From Gammaproteobacteria bacterium (GTDB taxonomy: Bacteria; Pseudomonadota; Gammaproteobacteria; Pseudomonadales; Halieaceae), in NCBI GenBank assembly GCA_030427085.1, contig JAUHXH010000001.1:1178001-1242000 (forward strand): DNA of 64,000 nt. The letters are read 5' to 3'. The notes under the pieces are model-generated. The model was given only the letters and a program-made list of their open reading frames with translations, did no database searches and was not told the DNA's origin. The translations under genes and the position numbers were made by a program. This document shows positions 54,146 to 63,054 of the stretch, piece after piece. Every line of letters starts with the position of its first letter. Position 1 is the stretch's first letter.

Positions 54146-54922
54146 TTAACCCGCTCGCGCCACAAAGCCACCGTCCACCACGATGGTGTCGCCGGTTACC
54201 CAGGCGCCAGCGCGAGACGACAGGTAAATCACCGCACCGGCGATATCTTCCGGGCCGCCCAGGCGCCGCAGCGGCATGCCCTTGCCCATCTCTTTTTCAT
54301 GGTCGAGCAGGAAGGCCGTCATCTTGCTGGGGAAAAAGCCCGGCGCGATGGCATTCACGGTAATCCGATCCGGCGCCAGGTCCGCCGCCAGATGACGTGT
54401 CAGGTGAATTACTGCCGCCTTGCTGGAGGAGTAGGAGTAGGTTTGCATCTTGGGGTGGGTGATGCCGTTCACCGAGGCGATGTTAATCACCCGGGCCGGA
54501 TCTTCGTCAGTGCCCGCAGCGCGCATCGGTTCCAGTAACTGCTGAGTCAGGAAAAACAGGGATTTCAGGTTCAGGTCCATCACCTTGTCCCAGCCAGATT
54601 CGGGGAACTCGTCGATCGGTGCGCCCCAACTGGCACCGGCATTGTTGACCAGAATATCCACTTTGCTCTCGCGCTCGCGGATTTCAGCGGCGAAAGTGTT
54701 TACACCTTCATTGGTCGACAAATCTGCGCGGATCGCGATGCACTCGCCCAACTCCGACATGGCTTCAGCCGCAGCCTTCAGTTCGTCTTCCTTGCGCGCG
54801 GTGATGTAGACGCGGGCGCCATTTTCCAGCAGGCCACGGGTGATCATTTCACCGATACCCCGCGAGCCGCCTGTTACCACGGCGACCTTGCCCGACACGG
54901 AAAACAATTGCTCAATCTTCAT
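54146..54922 (-). CDS. RhlG-like SDR-family oxidoreductase
   Basis: A 258-residue short-chain dehydrogenase/reductase. Cofactor site VVTGGSRGIGEMITRG and the NNAGAS motif are present; the catalytic Ser is in INIASVNG and the Tyr/Lys in YSYSSSKAA. ARKEDEL after the first strand suggests NADP(H). Overall it resembles RhlG/3-oxoacyl reductases. It is the last of nine closely packed reverse-strand genes. The ATG has an AGGAGA site and overlaps the AraC gene stop by 4 bases, so it belongs to the same operon. Confidence 0.9.
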   Translation of the reverse strand: MKIEQLFSVSGKVAVVTGGSRGIGEMITRGLLENGARVYITARKEDELKAAAEAMSELGECIAIRADLSTNEGVNTFAAEIRERESKVDILVNNAGASWGAPIDEFPESGWDKVMDLNLKSLFFLTQQLLEPMRAAGTDEDPARVINIASVNGITHPKMQTYSYSSSKAAVIHLTRHLAADLAPDRITVNAIAPGFFPSKMTAFLLDHEKEMGKGMPLRRLGGPEDIAGAVIYLSSRAGAWVTGDTIVVDGGFVARAG

Positions 54923-55956
54923 ACTTCTCTCCTGAGTGATGGATTGCGCCCTCGATAGTCACTGGGTGAACAGCCGTACCAGATTTTGAAGGCATTGGAA
55001 AAAGAGGCCTGGTCTGAATAACCAAGCAGGAAACCGATGTCAGTGATACCCAGGCGCGAATCCGCCAGGTAGTGGCGCGCCAGTTGCGAACGCAGCGCCT
55101 GCAGTATGGCCTGAAAGTGGGTACCCCGCTCCGCCAGGCGCCGCTGTAACGTACGCCGGGAGATACCGAGTTCCCCCGCCAGGTGATCTACGCCCGCTTC
55201 GCCCCGGGGGAGGCTACGGCGTAACGCTTCGCGCAGGCTATGCAGGAAGGGGTCGTCTGCGTCACCCGATTCGAACAGCGCCCGGGACTGTGCCGTCAGG
55301 GCTTCACCAAGATCAAAGTCGAGCTGAATCAGCGGCGAGCTCAAGGTGTCACGCGGGAGATACAGGCAACTCAGCGGCTGGCCAAATTGCAGGTCGGTGC
55401 CGAAGTTGGCTTGCAATGCCCGCAGGTCATCCGGTTCGGCGTAGGTGAAACGGGCCGCACAAACCGGCACCGGGCGAATACACAGCGTGTTCACGATCAG
55501 GGCCGAGGTGGTGAGTAGCTGGTCAGAGAGGAAACGTTCCGCACCTGTACCCGCCTGCAGGGGGTGCCACTCCAGACGCATGAATTCACCCTCCGGCCGA
55601 ATCAGGATACGGCCCAGGTCGCCCAGCAGCTGAATGGTGCTGGGAATCACGTTCAGGTACTCGCGAAAATCCCGGCAAATCGTGGTCATGTAGAGCTGCA
55701 GGTTGAGCCCTTTCAGGTAAAGGATGCGCCCGGTATTGAGAGCGATATCCTCAGACGCACCCATTGCCCGAGCCGCCCGGTAGAGGCGAAACAGCAAGTC
55801 AACGGTGTAATGCGAGGTTTCCTTTCCCGGATGCTCCTGAACGGATTCCAGCAGGGCTTGTTGTGACAAGCCCTCCGCTTCCGCTGCCTGGAGCAGTGCT
55901 GCGATGACTTGCGGGCGTACTTTGTGCATCATCGCCTGTGGCAGGGCCTGGCCCAC
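54919..55956 (-). CDS. AraC-family regulator of the acyl-CoA cluster
   Basis: A 345-residue regulator with an AraC-binding-like N-terminal domain (about 15-210) and a C-terminal helix-turn-helix pair: AGELGISRRTLQRRLAERGTHFQAILQALRSQLARHYL, and GITDIGFLLGYSDQASFSNAFKIWYGCSPSDYR. Start is a GTG at 55956, with ATGs 24 and 27 bases on as alternatives. Location inside a catabolic operon suggests it senses a pathway acyl-CoA or free acid (inference). Coupled to the RhlG-like SDR downstream and 5 bases after the carboxyltransferase. Confidence 0.88.
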   Translation of the reverse strand: MGQALPQAMMHKVRPQVIAALLQAAEAEGLSQQALLESVQEHPGKETSHYTVDLLFRLYRAARAMGASEDIALNTGRILYLKGLNLQLYMTTICRDFREYLNVIPSTIQLLGDLGRILIRPEGEFMRLEWHPLQAGTGAERFLSDQLLTTSALIVNTLCIRPVPVCAARFTYAEPDDLRALQANFGTDLQFGQPLSCLYLPRDTLSSPLIQLDFDLGEALTAQSRALFESGDADDPFLHSLREALRRSLPRGEAGVDHLAGELGISRRTLQRRLAERGTHFQAILQALRSQLARHYLADSRLGITDIGFLLGYSDQASFSNAFKIWYGCSPSDYRGRNPSLRREV

Positions 55957-55961
55957 GCTAT

Positions 55962-57527
55962 CTACCAGGTATCCACGCGGGGCCGCGCCTTGGGTAGCGG
56001 CGCCTGCATGGCACTGTTGAGGGCCCGCACCACTACCTGACGAGACTCGGCGGGATCAATGACCGCATCAATTTCCAGGTGCGCAGCAGCTTCTGTAGCC
56101 TTGCCCCGTTCATAGGATTGCTGAACCAATTTGTCGAACAGGGCTTCGCGCGCCGCGGGGTCTTCCTCCGCTTCCAGTTCTTTGCGGTAGCCCAGTCGCA
56201 CCGCGCCTTCCAGCCCCATGGCACCAAACTCACCCGTCGGCCAGGCAGCGCAGTAAACGGGCGCCAGCAGGCTGCCGCCCGTCATCGCCATGGCGCCGAG
56301 CCCGTAGCCCTTGCGTAAAATGATCGCCACCACCGGCACTCGCAAGGATGCGCCAGTAACAAACAACCGCGACATCCGCCGCACCGCGGCTTCGCGTTCA
56401 CTATTGGGGCCCACCATAAAGCCCGGGGTATCGGTAAAGGACACCACGGGCAGGCCAAAGGCGTCGCACAACTGCAGGAAACGGGCGGCCTTTTCCGCAG
56501 CCTGAGCATCCACCGCTCCGCCCAACTGCTGGCAATCGTTAGCCAGCAAACCTACGGGACGCCCTTCAAAGCGAGCGAAGCCGGTGATCACACTACGCCC
56601 ATAAACCCGTCGCAGTTCCATGAAACTGCCACGGTCGACGATGGTTTCGATCACATTGCGCACCGGATATGCCCAGCGGCGGTCTTCGGGAATCAGGTCA
56701 CGCAGTCGGGTTTGATCTTCACAATCGAATGCGGCGACCGGGCCCTGGAAGTAACTGAGTAATTGCCGGGCACAGGCTGCGGCCTCGACTTCATCCTCTA
56801 CCAACACGTCGATCACGCCGTTGCGGTACTGCTCTTCCGCCGGGCCGATTTCCGTTGGCTCGTAGACCCCCAGGCCACCTCCCTCGATCATCGCGGGGCC
56901 GGCCATGCCGATCCACGAGGTTTTGGTGGCAACGGTAATGTCGGCACTGCCGAACAGTGCAGCATTACCGGCAAAACAGTAACCGTTATTCACCGCGATA
57001 CGTGGCACCTGACCACTCAGGCCCGCCCAGGTGCGGAATGAACTGTAGTTGAGGCCCGCAATCTGGATAGTGACATCGGTATCACCGGGGCGGCCACCAC
57101 CCCCTTCGGTAAACATTACCACCGGCAGGTGGCGTTCCTCGGCCAGTTCGCAGATGCGGTCCAGCTTGTGGTGATGGTAGTAACCCTGAGTGCCGGCCAA
57201 CACGGTGTAATCGTTGACGATGACAATCGCTTCGGCATTTTCACCACCCACCTGGCTTGCATTGATGCAACACGTGCCGGTGATAATACCGTCCGCCGGG
57301 GTATTGCGCTGCAGGTCTTCGGTGGAACGGCGCGAGCGCTGCGCCGCAACGGCGAGTTGGCCGTATTCCAGAAAAGTATCGGGATCAACCAGCGCTGCCA
57401 GATTCTCCCGCGCGCTGCGGTAACCGCGCTGGTGGCGCTTCGCCACCTGTTCCGCACGGGCTTCGTCACCCGTCAGCGCGAGTCGTTGTTGCAGGGCTTC
57501 CAGTTCCGGTCGCAGGGAGTCACTCAT
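55962..57527 (-). CDS. Acyl-CoA carboxylase carboxyltransferase (beta) subunit
   Basis: A 521-residue carboxyltransferase of the crotonase-fold family that includes propionyl-, methylcrotonyl- and geranyl-CoA carboxylases. Parts: RVLA-type N terminus with DPDTFLEYGQLAVAAQR, PADGIITGTCCIN, the EGGGGRPGDTDVT and IAVNNGYCFAGNAALFGSADITVAT segments of the N domain, and TDTPGFMVGPNSEREAAVRRMSRLF plus RKGYGLGAMAMTGGS of the C domain. No biotin-carboxylase/carrier alpha gene is in the cluster, so it is an orphan here. The substrate cannot be assigned. Confidence 0.9.
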   Translation of the reverse strand: MSDSLRPELEALQQRLALTGDEARAEQVAKRHQRGYRSARENLAALVDPDTFLEYGQLAVAAQRSRRSTEDLQRNTPADGIITGTCCINASQVGGENAEAIVIVNDYTVLAGTQGYYHHHKLDRICELAEERHLPVVMFTEGGGGRPGDTDVTIQIAGLNYSSFRTWAGLSGQVPRIAVNNGYCFAGNAALFGSADITVATKTSWIGMAGPAMIEGGGLGVYEPTEIGPAEEQYRNGVIDVLVEDEVEAAACARQLLSYFQGPVAAFDCEDQTRLRDLIPEDRRWAYPVRNVIETIVDRGSFMELRRVYGRSVITGFARFEGRPVGLLANDCQQLGGAVDAQAAEKAARFLQLCDAFGLPVVSFTDTPGFMVGPNSEREAAVRRMSRLFVTGASLRVPVVAIILRKGYGLGAMAMTGGSLLAPVYCAAWPTGEFGAMGLEGAVRLGYRKELEAEEDPAAREALFDKLVQQSYERGKATEAAAHLEIDAVIDPAESRQVVVRALNSAMQAPLPKARPRVDTW

Positions 57528-57539
57528 ACTTGGTCGCTT

Positions 57540-58202
57540 TTAATGATCTTCGATGATGTGCTGGCCGCGTACATTGCGAATCAGCGGCACCGTGTCGTCC
57601 ACCGTATTCCTTGAGGTACGGCGCAAGCGCGGCGCCAGGCGCTCCAGCAGGGCCGCGGTAACCGAAGCCAAAGGCAGTTTGTGCACCTCATCCAGGGGCA
57701 CAAATGCCAGTTCTTCGAGTTCACCATTACCGCGCAACTCACCCTGGGCATGCCGGGCGTCAGCCAGGAAAAAGCGCGCGTCAAACCGCCGCACACGCTG
57801 GGGCGGCGTAATGGCCCGCGCAACATAGTCCAGCACATCCAGCGCGGGAACAAGCCCCTGAGCGTAAAAATCCCGCCAGTGAGGACTGCGGGATTGTGGT
57901 GGGTTGTTGCTTTCGCGACCCAATAGCAGCCCGGTTTCTTCCCAGGTCTCGCGCACCGCGGCCATCGCCAGTGCATGTCCCCGGTGAGTCGAGCAGCCCC
58001 GGGCGAGTTTCTTCTGCACCGGCTCGCGTAGTGCAACGGGTCGCGGCACCCTGCCATCGCCGGGGTCTACCGCACCACCGGGAAACACAAAACGATGAGG
58101 CATGAACACATGCTTGCGCGAGCGCAGTCCCAGCAGTACCTCGGTGTTATCGCGCACCAGTATCAGCGTGGCGGCGTCCCGCGGGCGAATGTAATCGCTC
58201 AC
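57540..58202 (-). CDS. NUDIX hydrolase with long insertion (NUDT19-like)
   Basis: A 220-residue NUDIX protein. The box ends canonically with AAVRETWEETGLLLG, but about 40 residues (DPGDGRVPRPVALREPVQKK through STHRGHALAM) separate it from the FPGGAVDPGD start, a layout seen in NUDT19-type enzymes that trim CoA derivatives. Opening RPRDAATLILVRDNTEVLLGLRSRKHVFMPHRFVFPGG fits that group. Within an acyl-CoA operon a CoA-diphosphatase role is plausible but not shown. The GTG start overlaps the enoyl-CoA hydratase stop. Confidence 0.85.
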   Translation of the reverse strand: MSDYIRPRDAATLILVRDNTEVLLGLRSRKHVFMPHRFVFPGGAVDPGDGRVPRPVALREPVQKKLARGCSTHRGHALAMAAVRETWEETGLLLGRESNNPPQSRSPHWRDFYAQGLVPALDVLDYVARAITPPQRVRRFDARFFLADARHAQGELRGNGELEELAFVPLDEVHKLPLASVTAALLERLAPRLRRTSRNTVDDTVPLIRNVRGQHIIEDH

Positions 58203-58984
58203 GAAGCCTGGTCCCGACCTCGCTGTTGAACGGCACTGCGGCGGGCTCCTACGCTGTCACCACTGACATCGCGATTGGCCTCGCCCATCACTGTGCGCTC
58301 CATCGCCATGCCGGCGCCAAGGTCCATTTCCAGCCCCTGGTTGACCAGGCGTTTGTAGAGGCGAACAGTGGCCGGTACCGACTCTGCGATGTCCGCGGCC
58401 AGTTGCTGGCAGGTCACCAACAATGCGTCGTCGGGTACAGCACGGCTGACCAGGCCCCACTGGGACGCCTGCTCGGCACTGATGAAGTTGCCACTGAAGT
58501 GGGCTTCGCGGGCACGACTGGGGCCGATGATGCGCGCCAGTTTCTGCGACAAACCCCATCCCGGCGCCAGTCCCACGCGGCAGTGAGTGTCGGCAAAGCG
58601 GGCGCTGTCTGCGGCGATCAGAATGTCGCCCATGAGCGCCAGCTCAAACCCTCCGGTAGCTGCAACACCATTGACCCCAATAATCAGGGGGCGATCAAAG
58701 GACTCGATAGCGGCTTGCACGTCATTGCCACTGTGGATGGCGAAGGCGTCCAGACCACCGCCCTCCCCGGCCTGGCTCATGATCTTGAGGTCCAGCCCAG
58801 CGCAGAACGCTCGGCCATTGCCGGTCAGGACCACGGCGCGAACGCTGTTGTCACCCTGCAATCGCCGGAAGGCTTCACACAGAGAGCCCAATAATGACGG
58901 CGACAGGGCATTCATCGCTTCGGGACGATTCAGCGTGAGGGTAACAACCGGACCGTCACGCGCTTCCAACAATTCAGTGCTCAT
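58199..58984 (-). CDS. Enoyl-CoA hydratase/isomerase-family protein (crotonase), first
   Basis: A 261-residue crotonase. The oxyanion hole is in RAFCAGLDLKIM and GVNGVAATGGFELALMGDILIAA. By eye alignment the first catalytic Glu of classical hydratases (in GQPEI) is replaced by a His in ADTHCRV, while the second (in REAHFSG) is kept. It may therefore act as an isomerase or on an unusual acyl-CoA. The ATG has GGAGA upstream. It is coupled with the NUDIX gene (4-base overlap) and follows the next crotonase gene by 15 bases. Confidence 0.88.
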   Translation of the reverse strand: MSTELLEARDGPVVTLTLNRPEAMNALSPSLLGSLCEAFRRLQGDNSVRAVVLTGNGRAFCAGLDLKIMSQAGEGGGLDAFAIHSGNDVQAAIESFDRPLIIGVNGVAATGGFELALMGDILIAADSARFADTHCRVGLAPGWGLSQKLARIIGPSRAREAHFSGNFISAEQASQWGLVSRAVPDDALLVTCQQLAADIAESVPATVRLYKRLVNQGLEMDLGAGMAMERTVMGEANRDVSGDSVGARRSAVQQRGRDQAS

Positions 58985-58999
58985 GGTTGTCTCCGTTGT

Positions 59000-59782
59000 T
59001 CAGCGGCCGGAGAAGCGGGCGGCGCGTTTTTGCATGAAGGCGGCAACGCCCTCTTTCGCATCGTCACTGTTGATACAGATGTGCTGCAGGTCGGCTTCGT
59101 GGTCGATGGTGTCGGCCAGGCTGCCGGTGGCGGCAAAACCCAGGGCTTCCTTGGCGTAGCGCAGCGACAGCGGCGCACGCTCGGCCAGCTCCTGCGCCCA
59201 GGCCAGGGTTTCGTCGAGGAGCGCTTCCGCCGGTACCACGCGGTTGCACAGGCCCAACTCCAGACACTTCTGCGCCGTGACTTTCTCGCCAGTAGCGATA
59301 AATTCGTACGCGCGCTTGCGGCCCAGCGTGTGCAACAAGTGCCAGGTGGCACCGCCATCGGGCACCAGGCTGATCGCGGTAAAAGCCTGATACAAATACG
59401 CATCGTCGGCCATCACGGTGAGATCGCAGGCCATCGCGAAAGCGCTACCAATACCAGCAGCCGGGCCGTTCACTGCGCTGATCCACGGCTTGGGTGCTTC
59501 ACTGATCGCCTGCAACGCTGGTTTGTAACCCTCTTTCAGGGCCACGCGAACATCCACTGTTTCGCCCATGGTTTCGCCAAGGTCAGCGCCGGCGCTGAAC
59601 CCACGCCCCGCCCCGGTGAGGATGCCCACGCGGATGGCCGGATCGGCGTTCACTGCTTCCAGCGCCAGGCGAAGCTCATCGCGAAGCTGGGTACTGAAGG
59701 CGTTGAGTTGCGCCGGGCGGTTCAACTGCACCACCGCTACGGCGCCATGATGAGTTACTTCAACCGTTTCGAATGCACTCAA
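59000..59782 (-). CDS. Enoyl-CoA hydratase/isomerase-family protein (PaaG-like crotonase), second
   Basis: A 260-residue crotonase with GRGFSAGADLGETM and AVNGPAAGIGSAFAMACDLTVMAD for the oxyanion hole and YQAFTAISLVPDGGATWHLLHTLGRKRAYEF following. The AFTxISLVPDGG pattern is that of PaaG/PaaB-like members, which lack the first catalytic Glu of classical hydratases and often isomerise double bonds. The start is a TTG at 59782 with GGAGA upstream, as no ATG/GTG lies nearby in frame. It is in the operon between the CaiB/BaiF gene (25 bases) and the other crotonase. Confidence 0.9.
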   Translation of the reverse strand: MSAFETVEVTHHGAVAVVQLNRPAQLNAFSTQLRDELRLALEAVNADPAIRVGILTGAGRGFSAGADLGETMGETVDVRVALKEGYKPALQAISEAPKPWISAVNGPAAGIGSAFAMACDLTVMADDAYLYQAFTAISLVPDGGATWHLLHTLGRKRAYEFIATGEKVTAQKCLELGLCNRVVPAEALLDETLAWAQELAERAPLSLRYAKEALGFAATGSLADTIDHEADLQHICINSDDAKEGVAAFMQKRAARFSGR

Positions 59783-59807
59783 AAGAATTTCTCCGTCGAA
59801 TTAAACC

Positions 59808-60947
59808 TTAACTGATAGCACCACTGTCATGGAGTGAGGCCAACTCCGCCTCGCCAAACCCCATGGCAGACAGCACCGCCTGCGTATCCTGCCCCGGCGC
59901 GTGTGCGCCGTGGGCTACAGACGAGGGCGTGCGACTAAAGCGCGGCGCCGGCGAGGGCTGCGTGAGGCCATCCAGTTCCATGTACGTGCCGCGCGCCACG
60001 TTGGCGGCGTGTTGGGGCGCCTCAGTGAAAGACAACACCGGTGCAAAGCACACATCGCTGCCTTCCATGATCTGGCACCACTCATCCCGGGTTTTGGTTT
60101 TGATGACGCCGGCCAGTTCCCGCTTCAATTCAGGCCAGGCGGACTGATCCATCTGCGGTGCAAAACGCTCGGGGTCCAGCTCCGCTTTCTCTACCAGCAG
60201 GGCGTAAAATTGTGGCTCGATGGAACCGATGGCCACGTAGCCGCCATCGGCACATTCGTAGGTGTCGTAGAAGTGAGCTGCGCCGTCCAACAGGTTGGCT
60301 TCGCGCTGGTCGGCGTTCCACATGCCAGCCGCTTCGAAGCCGTGGAACATCCACATTAACTGCGCCGCGCCATCCACCATGGCAGCATCCACCACCTGGC
60401 CCTGGCCGGAATTACCCGCCTCCAGCAGCGCCGCCAGAATACCGTTGACCAGCAACATGCCACCGCCACCCATGTCGCCCACCAGGTTCAGTGGAATCGC
60501 GGGTTTCTCGCCGGCCCGGCCAGTTGCGTAGAGTGCGCCGGTAATGGCGATGTAATTGATATCGTGGCCGGCAGCGTGGGCCAGCGGGCCGTCCTGCCCC
60601 CAGCCAGTCATGCGCGCGAACACCAGTTTCGGGTTGCGCTCGCGACAGACCTCAGGGCCGATACCCAATTTCTCACAGACGCCGGGACGATACGGATCTA
60701 TCAACACATCCGCGTTCTCAACCATGCGCAGCAGCGTTTCCACGCCAGCGGGGTCTTTCAGGTTGAGCGCCACAGATTTCTTGCCGCGAAAGCTCACATC
60801 CTTGATCGACGTTGGATCGAGGCCGGGACTGCTGGCCCGCTCAATACGGATCACCTCAGCGCCCATATCGGCGAGCATCATGCCCCCCATGGGCGCAGGG
60901 CCGATGCCGGCCAGTTCCAGCACGGTATAGCCGTTCAAAGGCCCCAT
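59808..60947 (-). CDS. CaiB/BaiF-family CoA transferase, alpha-methylacyl-CoA racemase-like
   Basis: A 379-residue class III CoA-transferase-family protein. [69 protein letters not shown] and the [13 protein letters not shown] segment with its conserved Asp are those of alpha-methylacyl-CoA racemase (AMACR/Mcr). Such enzymes invert the methyl branch of steroid side chains or branched fatty acyl-CoA before beta-oxidation. Its place next to an acyl-CoA dehydrogenase and crotonases supports that reading. GGAGGAG precedes the ATG. Confidence 0.92.
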   Translation of the reverse strand: MGPLNGYTVLELAGIGPAPMGGMMLADMGAEVIRIERASSPGLDPTSIKDVSFRGKKSVALNLKDPAGVETLLRMVENADVLIDPYRPGVCEKLGIGPEVCRERNPKLVFARMTGWGQDGPLAHAAGHDINYIAITGALYATGRAGEKPAIPLNLVGDMGGGGMLLVNGILAALLEAGNSGQGQVVDAAMVDGAAQLMWMFHGFEAAGMWNADQREANLLDGAAHFYDTYECADGGYVAIGSIEPQFYALLVEKAELDPERFAPQMDQSAWPELKRELAGVIKTKTRDEWCQIMEGSDVCFAPVLSFTEAPQHAANVARGTYMELDGLTQPSPAPRFSRTPSSVAHGAHAPGQDTQAVLSAMGFGEAELASLHDSGAIS

Positions 60948-60965
60948 GTCAGCTCCTCCGGTCGC

Positions 60966-61739
60966 TTAGCGTGGTTGCATGCGGATGGCACCATCCAGGC
61001 GGATGCACTCGCCGTTCAGGTAATCGTTTTCCGCCATGAAGACCGACATGTGAGCGATTTCGGCAGGCTTGCCAAGGCGATGGGGATAAACCACCTGGGA
61101 TTCCAGCGACTTGTAAGCCTGCTCGGGAATCAATTCAAACAGCGGGGTGTGAATCAGGCCTGGCACGATGGTGTTCACACGCACGCCGTAGCTGGCCAGG
61201 TCGCGAGCCATCGGCAGGGTCATGCCAACCACGCCACCCTTGGTGGCACTGTAGGCCAACTGGCCGACCTGACCTTCGTAAGCCGCCACAGAAGCCGTGT
61301 TGATGATCACACCGCGACCACCGTCTGCATTGACCGGCTCGTTCTTGGCCATTTGCTCGGCCGCGTAGCGAGCCACATTGAAGGTACCGGTCAGGTTGAT
61401 GTCGATCACCGGCTGCCACTGTTCCATGGGGAAGGGGCCATTCTTGCTCAGCGTTTTGCTGGCGCTGCCGATACCGGCGAAGTTGTTGCAGATGTGCAGC
61501 GCGCCGAACTTCTCAACCACGCCTTCCACGGCGGCTTTTACCGCGTCCTGGTCGGCCACGTTAACGCTCCAGAAGGCGGCGTTGTCGGCGCCCAGCTCTT
61601 CGATCAGCTCGTTGGCGAGTTTTTCATTCAGGTCGAAGATGGCAACCTTGACGCCCTTGGCGACATAAGCTTCAACGGTGGCGCGGCCGAGGCCGGAGGC
61701 TCCGCCGGTGACAATAGCGACTTTTCCTTGCAAATCCAT
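60966..61739 (-). CDS. SDR-family dehydrogenase (HSD17B10-like 3-hydroxyacyl-CoA type)
   Basis: A 257-residue SDR. GKVAIVTGGASGLGRATVEAYV binds NAD(H), with Asp in IFDLNEKLA after the second strand favouring NAD. The active-site Ser lies in INTASVAAYEGQ and Tyr/Lys in YSATKGGV. The GxVNTIVPGLIHTPLFE segment and FMAENDYLNGECIRLDGAIRM fit the type-2 3-hydroxyacyl-CoA dehydrogenase group. AGAGGA lies before the ATG. It is between acyl-CoA dehydrogenase and the CaiB/BaiF gene, so probably the third beta-oxidation step. Confidence 0.9.
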   Translation of the reverse strand: MDLQGKVAIVTGGASGLGRATVEAYVAKGVKVAIFDLNEKLANELIEELGADNAAFWSVNVADQDAVKAAVEGVVEKFGALHICNNFAGIGSASKTLSKNGPFPMEQWQPVIDINLTGTFNVARYAAEQMAKNEPVNADGGRGVIINTASVAAYEGQVGQLAYSATKGGVVGMTLPMARDLASYGVRVNTIVPGLIHTPLFELIPEQAYKSLESQVVYPHRLGKPAEIAHMSVFMAENDYLNGECIRLDGAIRMQPR

Positions 61740-61757
61740 GGTGTATTCCTCTCGGGT

Positions 61758-62933
61758 CTAGAAGTTACGGGTGTTGAAGGGTGTGTAGTTATCTCCGAGG
61801 CAATCACGGCTGATGATGATTTTCATCACCTCCGAACTACCCGCGTAGATGGTGGAAATTTTTGCGTCGGTGTACTGGCGGCTGATGGGGTACTCATCCA
61901 TATAACCGGCGCCGCCGTGTAGCTGAACACCGAGGTCGGCGATCTTGACCTGCAGCTCACTGGTAACCAGTTTGGCCTTGGCGGCATCGACGGCCGTCAG
62001 TTCGCCGGCGTTGAACGCGCGAACACACTGGTCCACATATGTCTGGGCAAAATCCAGCTCAGTGCGGGCTTCCGCCAACTTGAACTGGGTGTTCTGGAAT
62101 GCGGCGATCGGCTTGCCGAAGGCTTTGCGTTCTTTTACGTAATCGGCTGTAAGGTCCCAGGAAAGCTGCGCACAAGCGATATAGCCACAAGCACCCAGCA
62201 GGCGCTCTTCCGCCAGACCCTGCATGAGGTAAATAAATCCTTTGCCCGGCTCGCCCAGAACGTTGGCCTTGGGCACTTTCACATCGTTGAAGAACAACTC
62301 GGCCGTGTCCTGGGCTTTGAGGCCCATCTTTTTCAGGTTGCGGCCGCGCTCAAAACCCTCCATGCCGCGCTCCACCAGGAACAGGGTCATGTGGTGGGGA
62401 TTGTTGTCCGGGTCGGTTTTCGCCGCCACGATCACCAGATCGGCATTGATGCCGTTGGAGATGAAGGTTTTGGATCCGTTCAGCACCCAGTGATCGTCTT
62501 TCTCCACGGCATTGCTGCGCATACCCGCCAGATCACTTCCGGCATCGGGTTCGGTCATCGCGATGGCCAGCACGCACTCACCGCTGACGCAGCGCGGCAG
62601 GAAGCGATCGCACTGCTCCTTGTTGCCAAATCGCGTCAGGTAGGGGCCGACCAGGCGGCTGTGCAGGGTGTTGTACCAGTCGCCAACGCGAGCGTAGGCA
62701 GTTTCTTCAATGATCACCTGCTCGAAGCGGAAGTCACTGTCACCAGTGCCGCCGTACTCCTCGTCGGGCCAGACCATCAGGAAACCCTGCTCGCCAGCCT
62801 TCTGGAAAGCGGAGCGGTCGACGATGCCAGCCTCACGCCATTGCTCCATCTGTGGCACAATCTCGGCGCTGAGAAACTTGCGGTAGGCCTCGCGGAACAT
62901 TTGCTGTTCCTCGGTAAAATCGCGCGGTAGCAC
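61758..62933 (-). CDS. Acyl-CoA dehydrogenase
   Basis: A 391-residue flavin enzyme of the acyl-CoA dehydrogenase family. AIAMTEPDAGSDLAGMRSNAV, WVLNGSKTFISNGINADLVIVAAKT, the LHGGAGYMDEYPISRQYTDAKISTIYAGSSEVMKIIISRDCLG signature and AEERLLGACGYIACAQ are typical. The likely catalytic Glu is in the C-terminal STIYAGSSEVMK region. The start is a GTG at 62933 with GAGGAG upstream. It is first in the nine-gene reverse operon. Natural substrate (branched, steroid side-chain or fatty acyl-CoA) is not readable. Confidence 0.93.
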   Translation of the reverse strand: MLPRDFTEEQQMFREAYRKFLSAEIVPQMEQWREAGIVDRSAFQKAGEQGFLMVWPDEEYGGTGDSDFRFEQVIIEETAYARVGDWYNTLHSRLVGPYLTRFGNKEQCDRFLPRCVSGECVLAIAMTEPDAGSDLAGMRSNAVEKDDHWVLNGSKTFISNGINADLVIVAAKTDPDNNPHHMTLFLVERGMEGFERGRNLKKMGLKAQDTAELFFNDVKVPKANVLGEPGKGFIYLMQGLAEERLLGACGYIACAQLSWDLTADYVKERKAFGKPIAAFQNTQFKLAEARTELDFAQTYVDQCVRAFNAGELTAVDAAKAKLVTSELQVKIADLGVQLHGGAGYMDEYPISRQYTDAKISTIYAGSSEVMKIIISRDCLGDNYTPFNTRNF

Positions 62934-63054
62934 AGGAGTGGCTCCTCATTGAGTACAGGAAGGCGCCAGTATGGTAAGGCCCTCGGGCGCCAGCAATGAC
63001 CCGCTCCAACAAAAATATTGACTGAAACTGACATTCGAAACAGGACCGCGGGCC

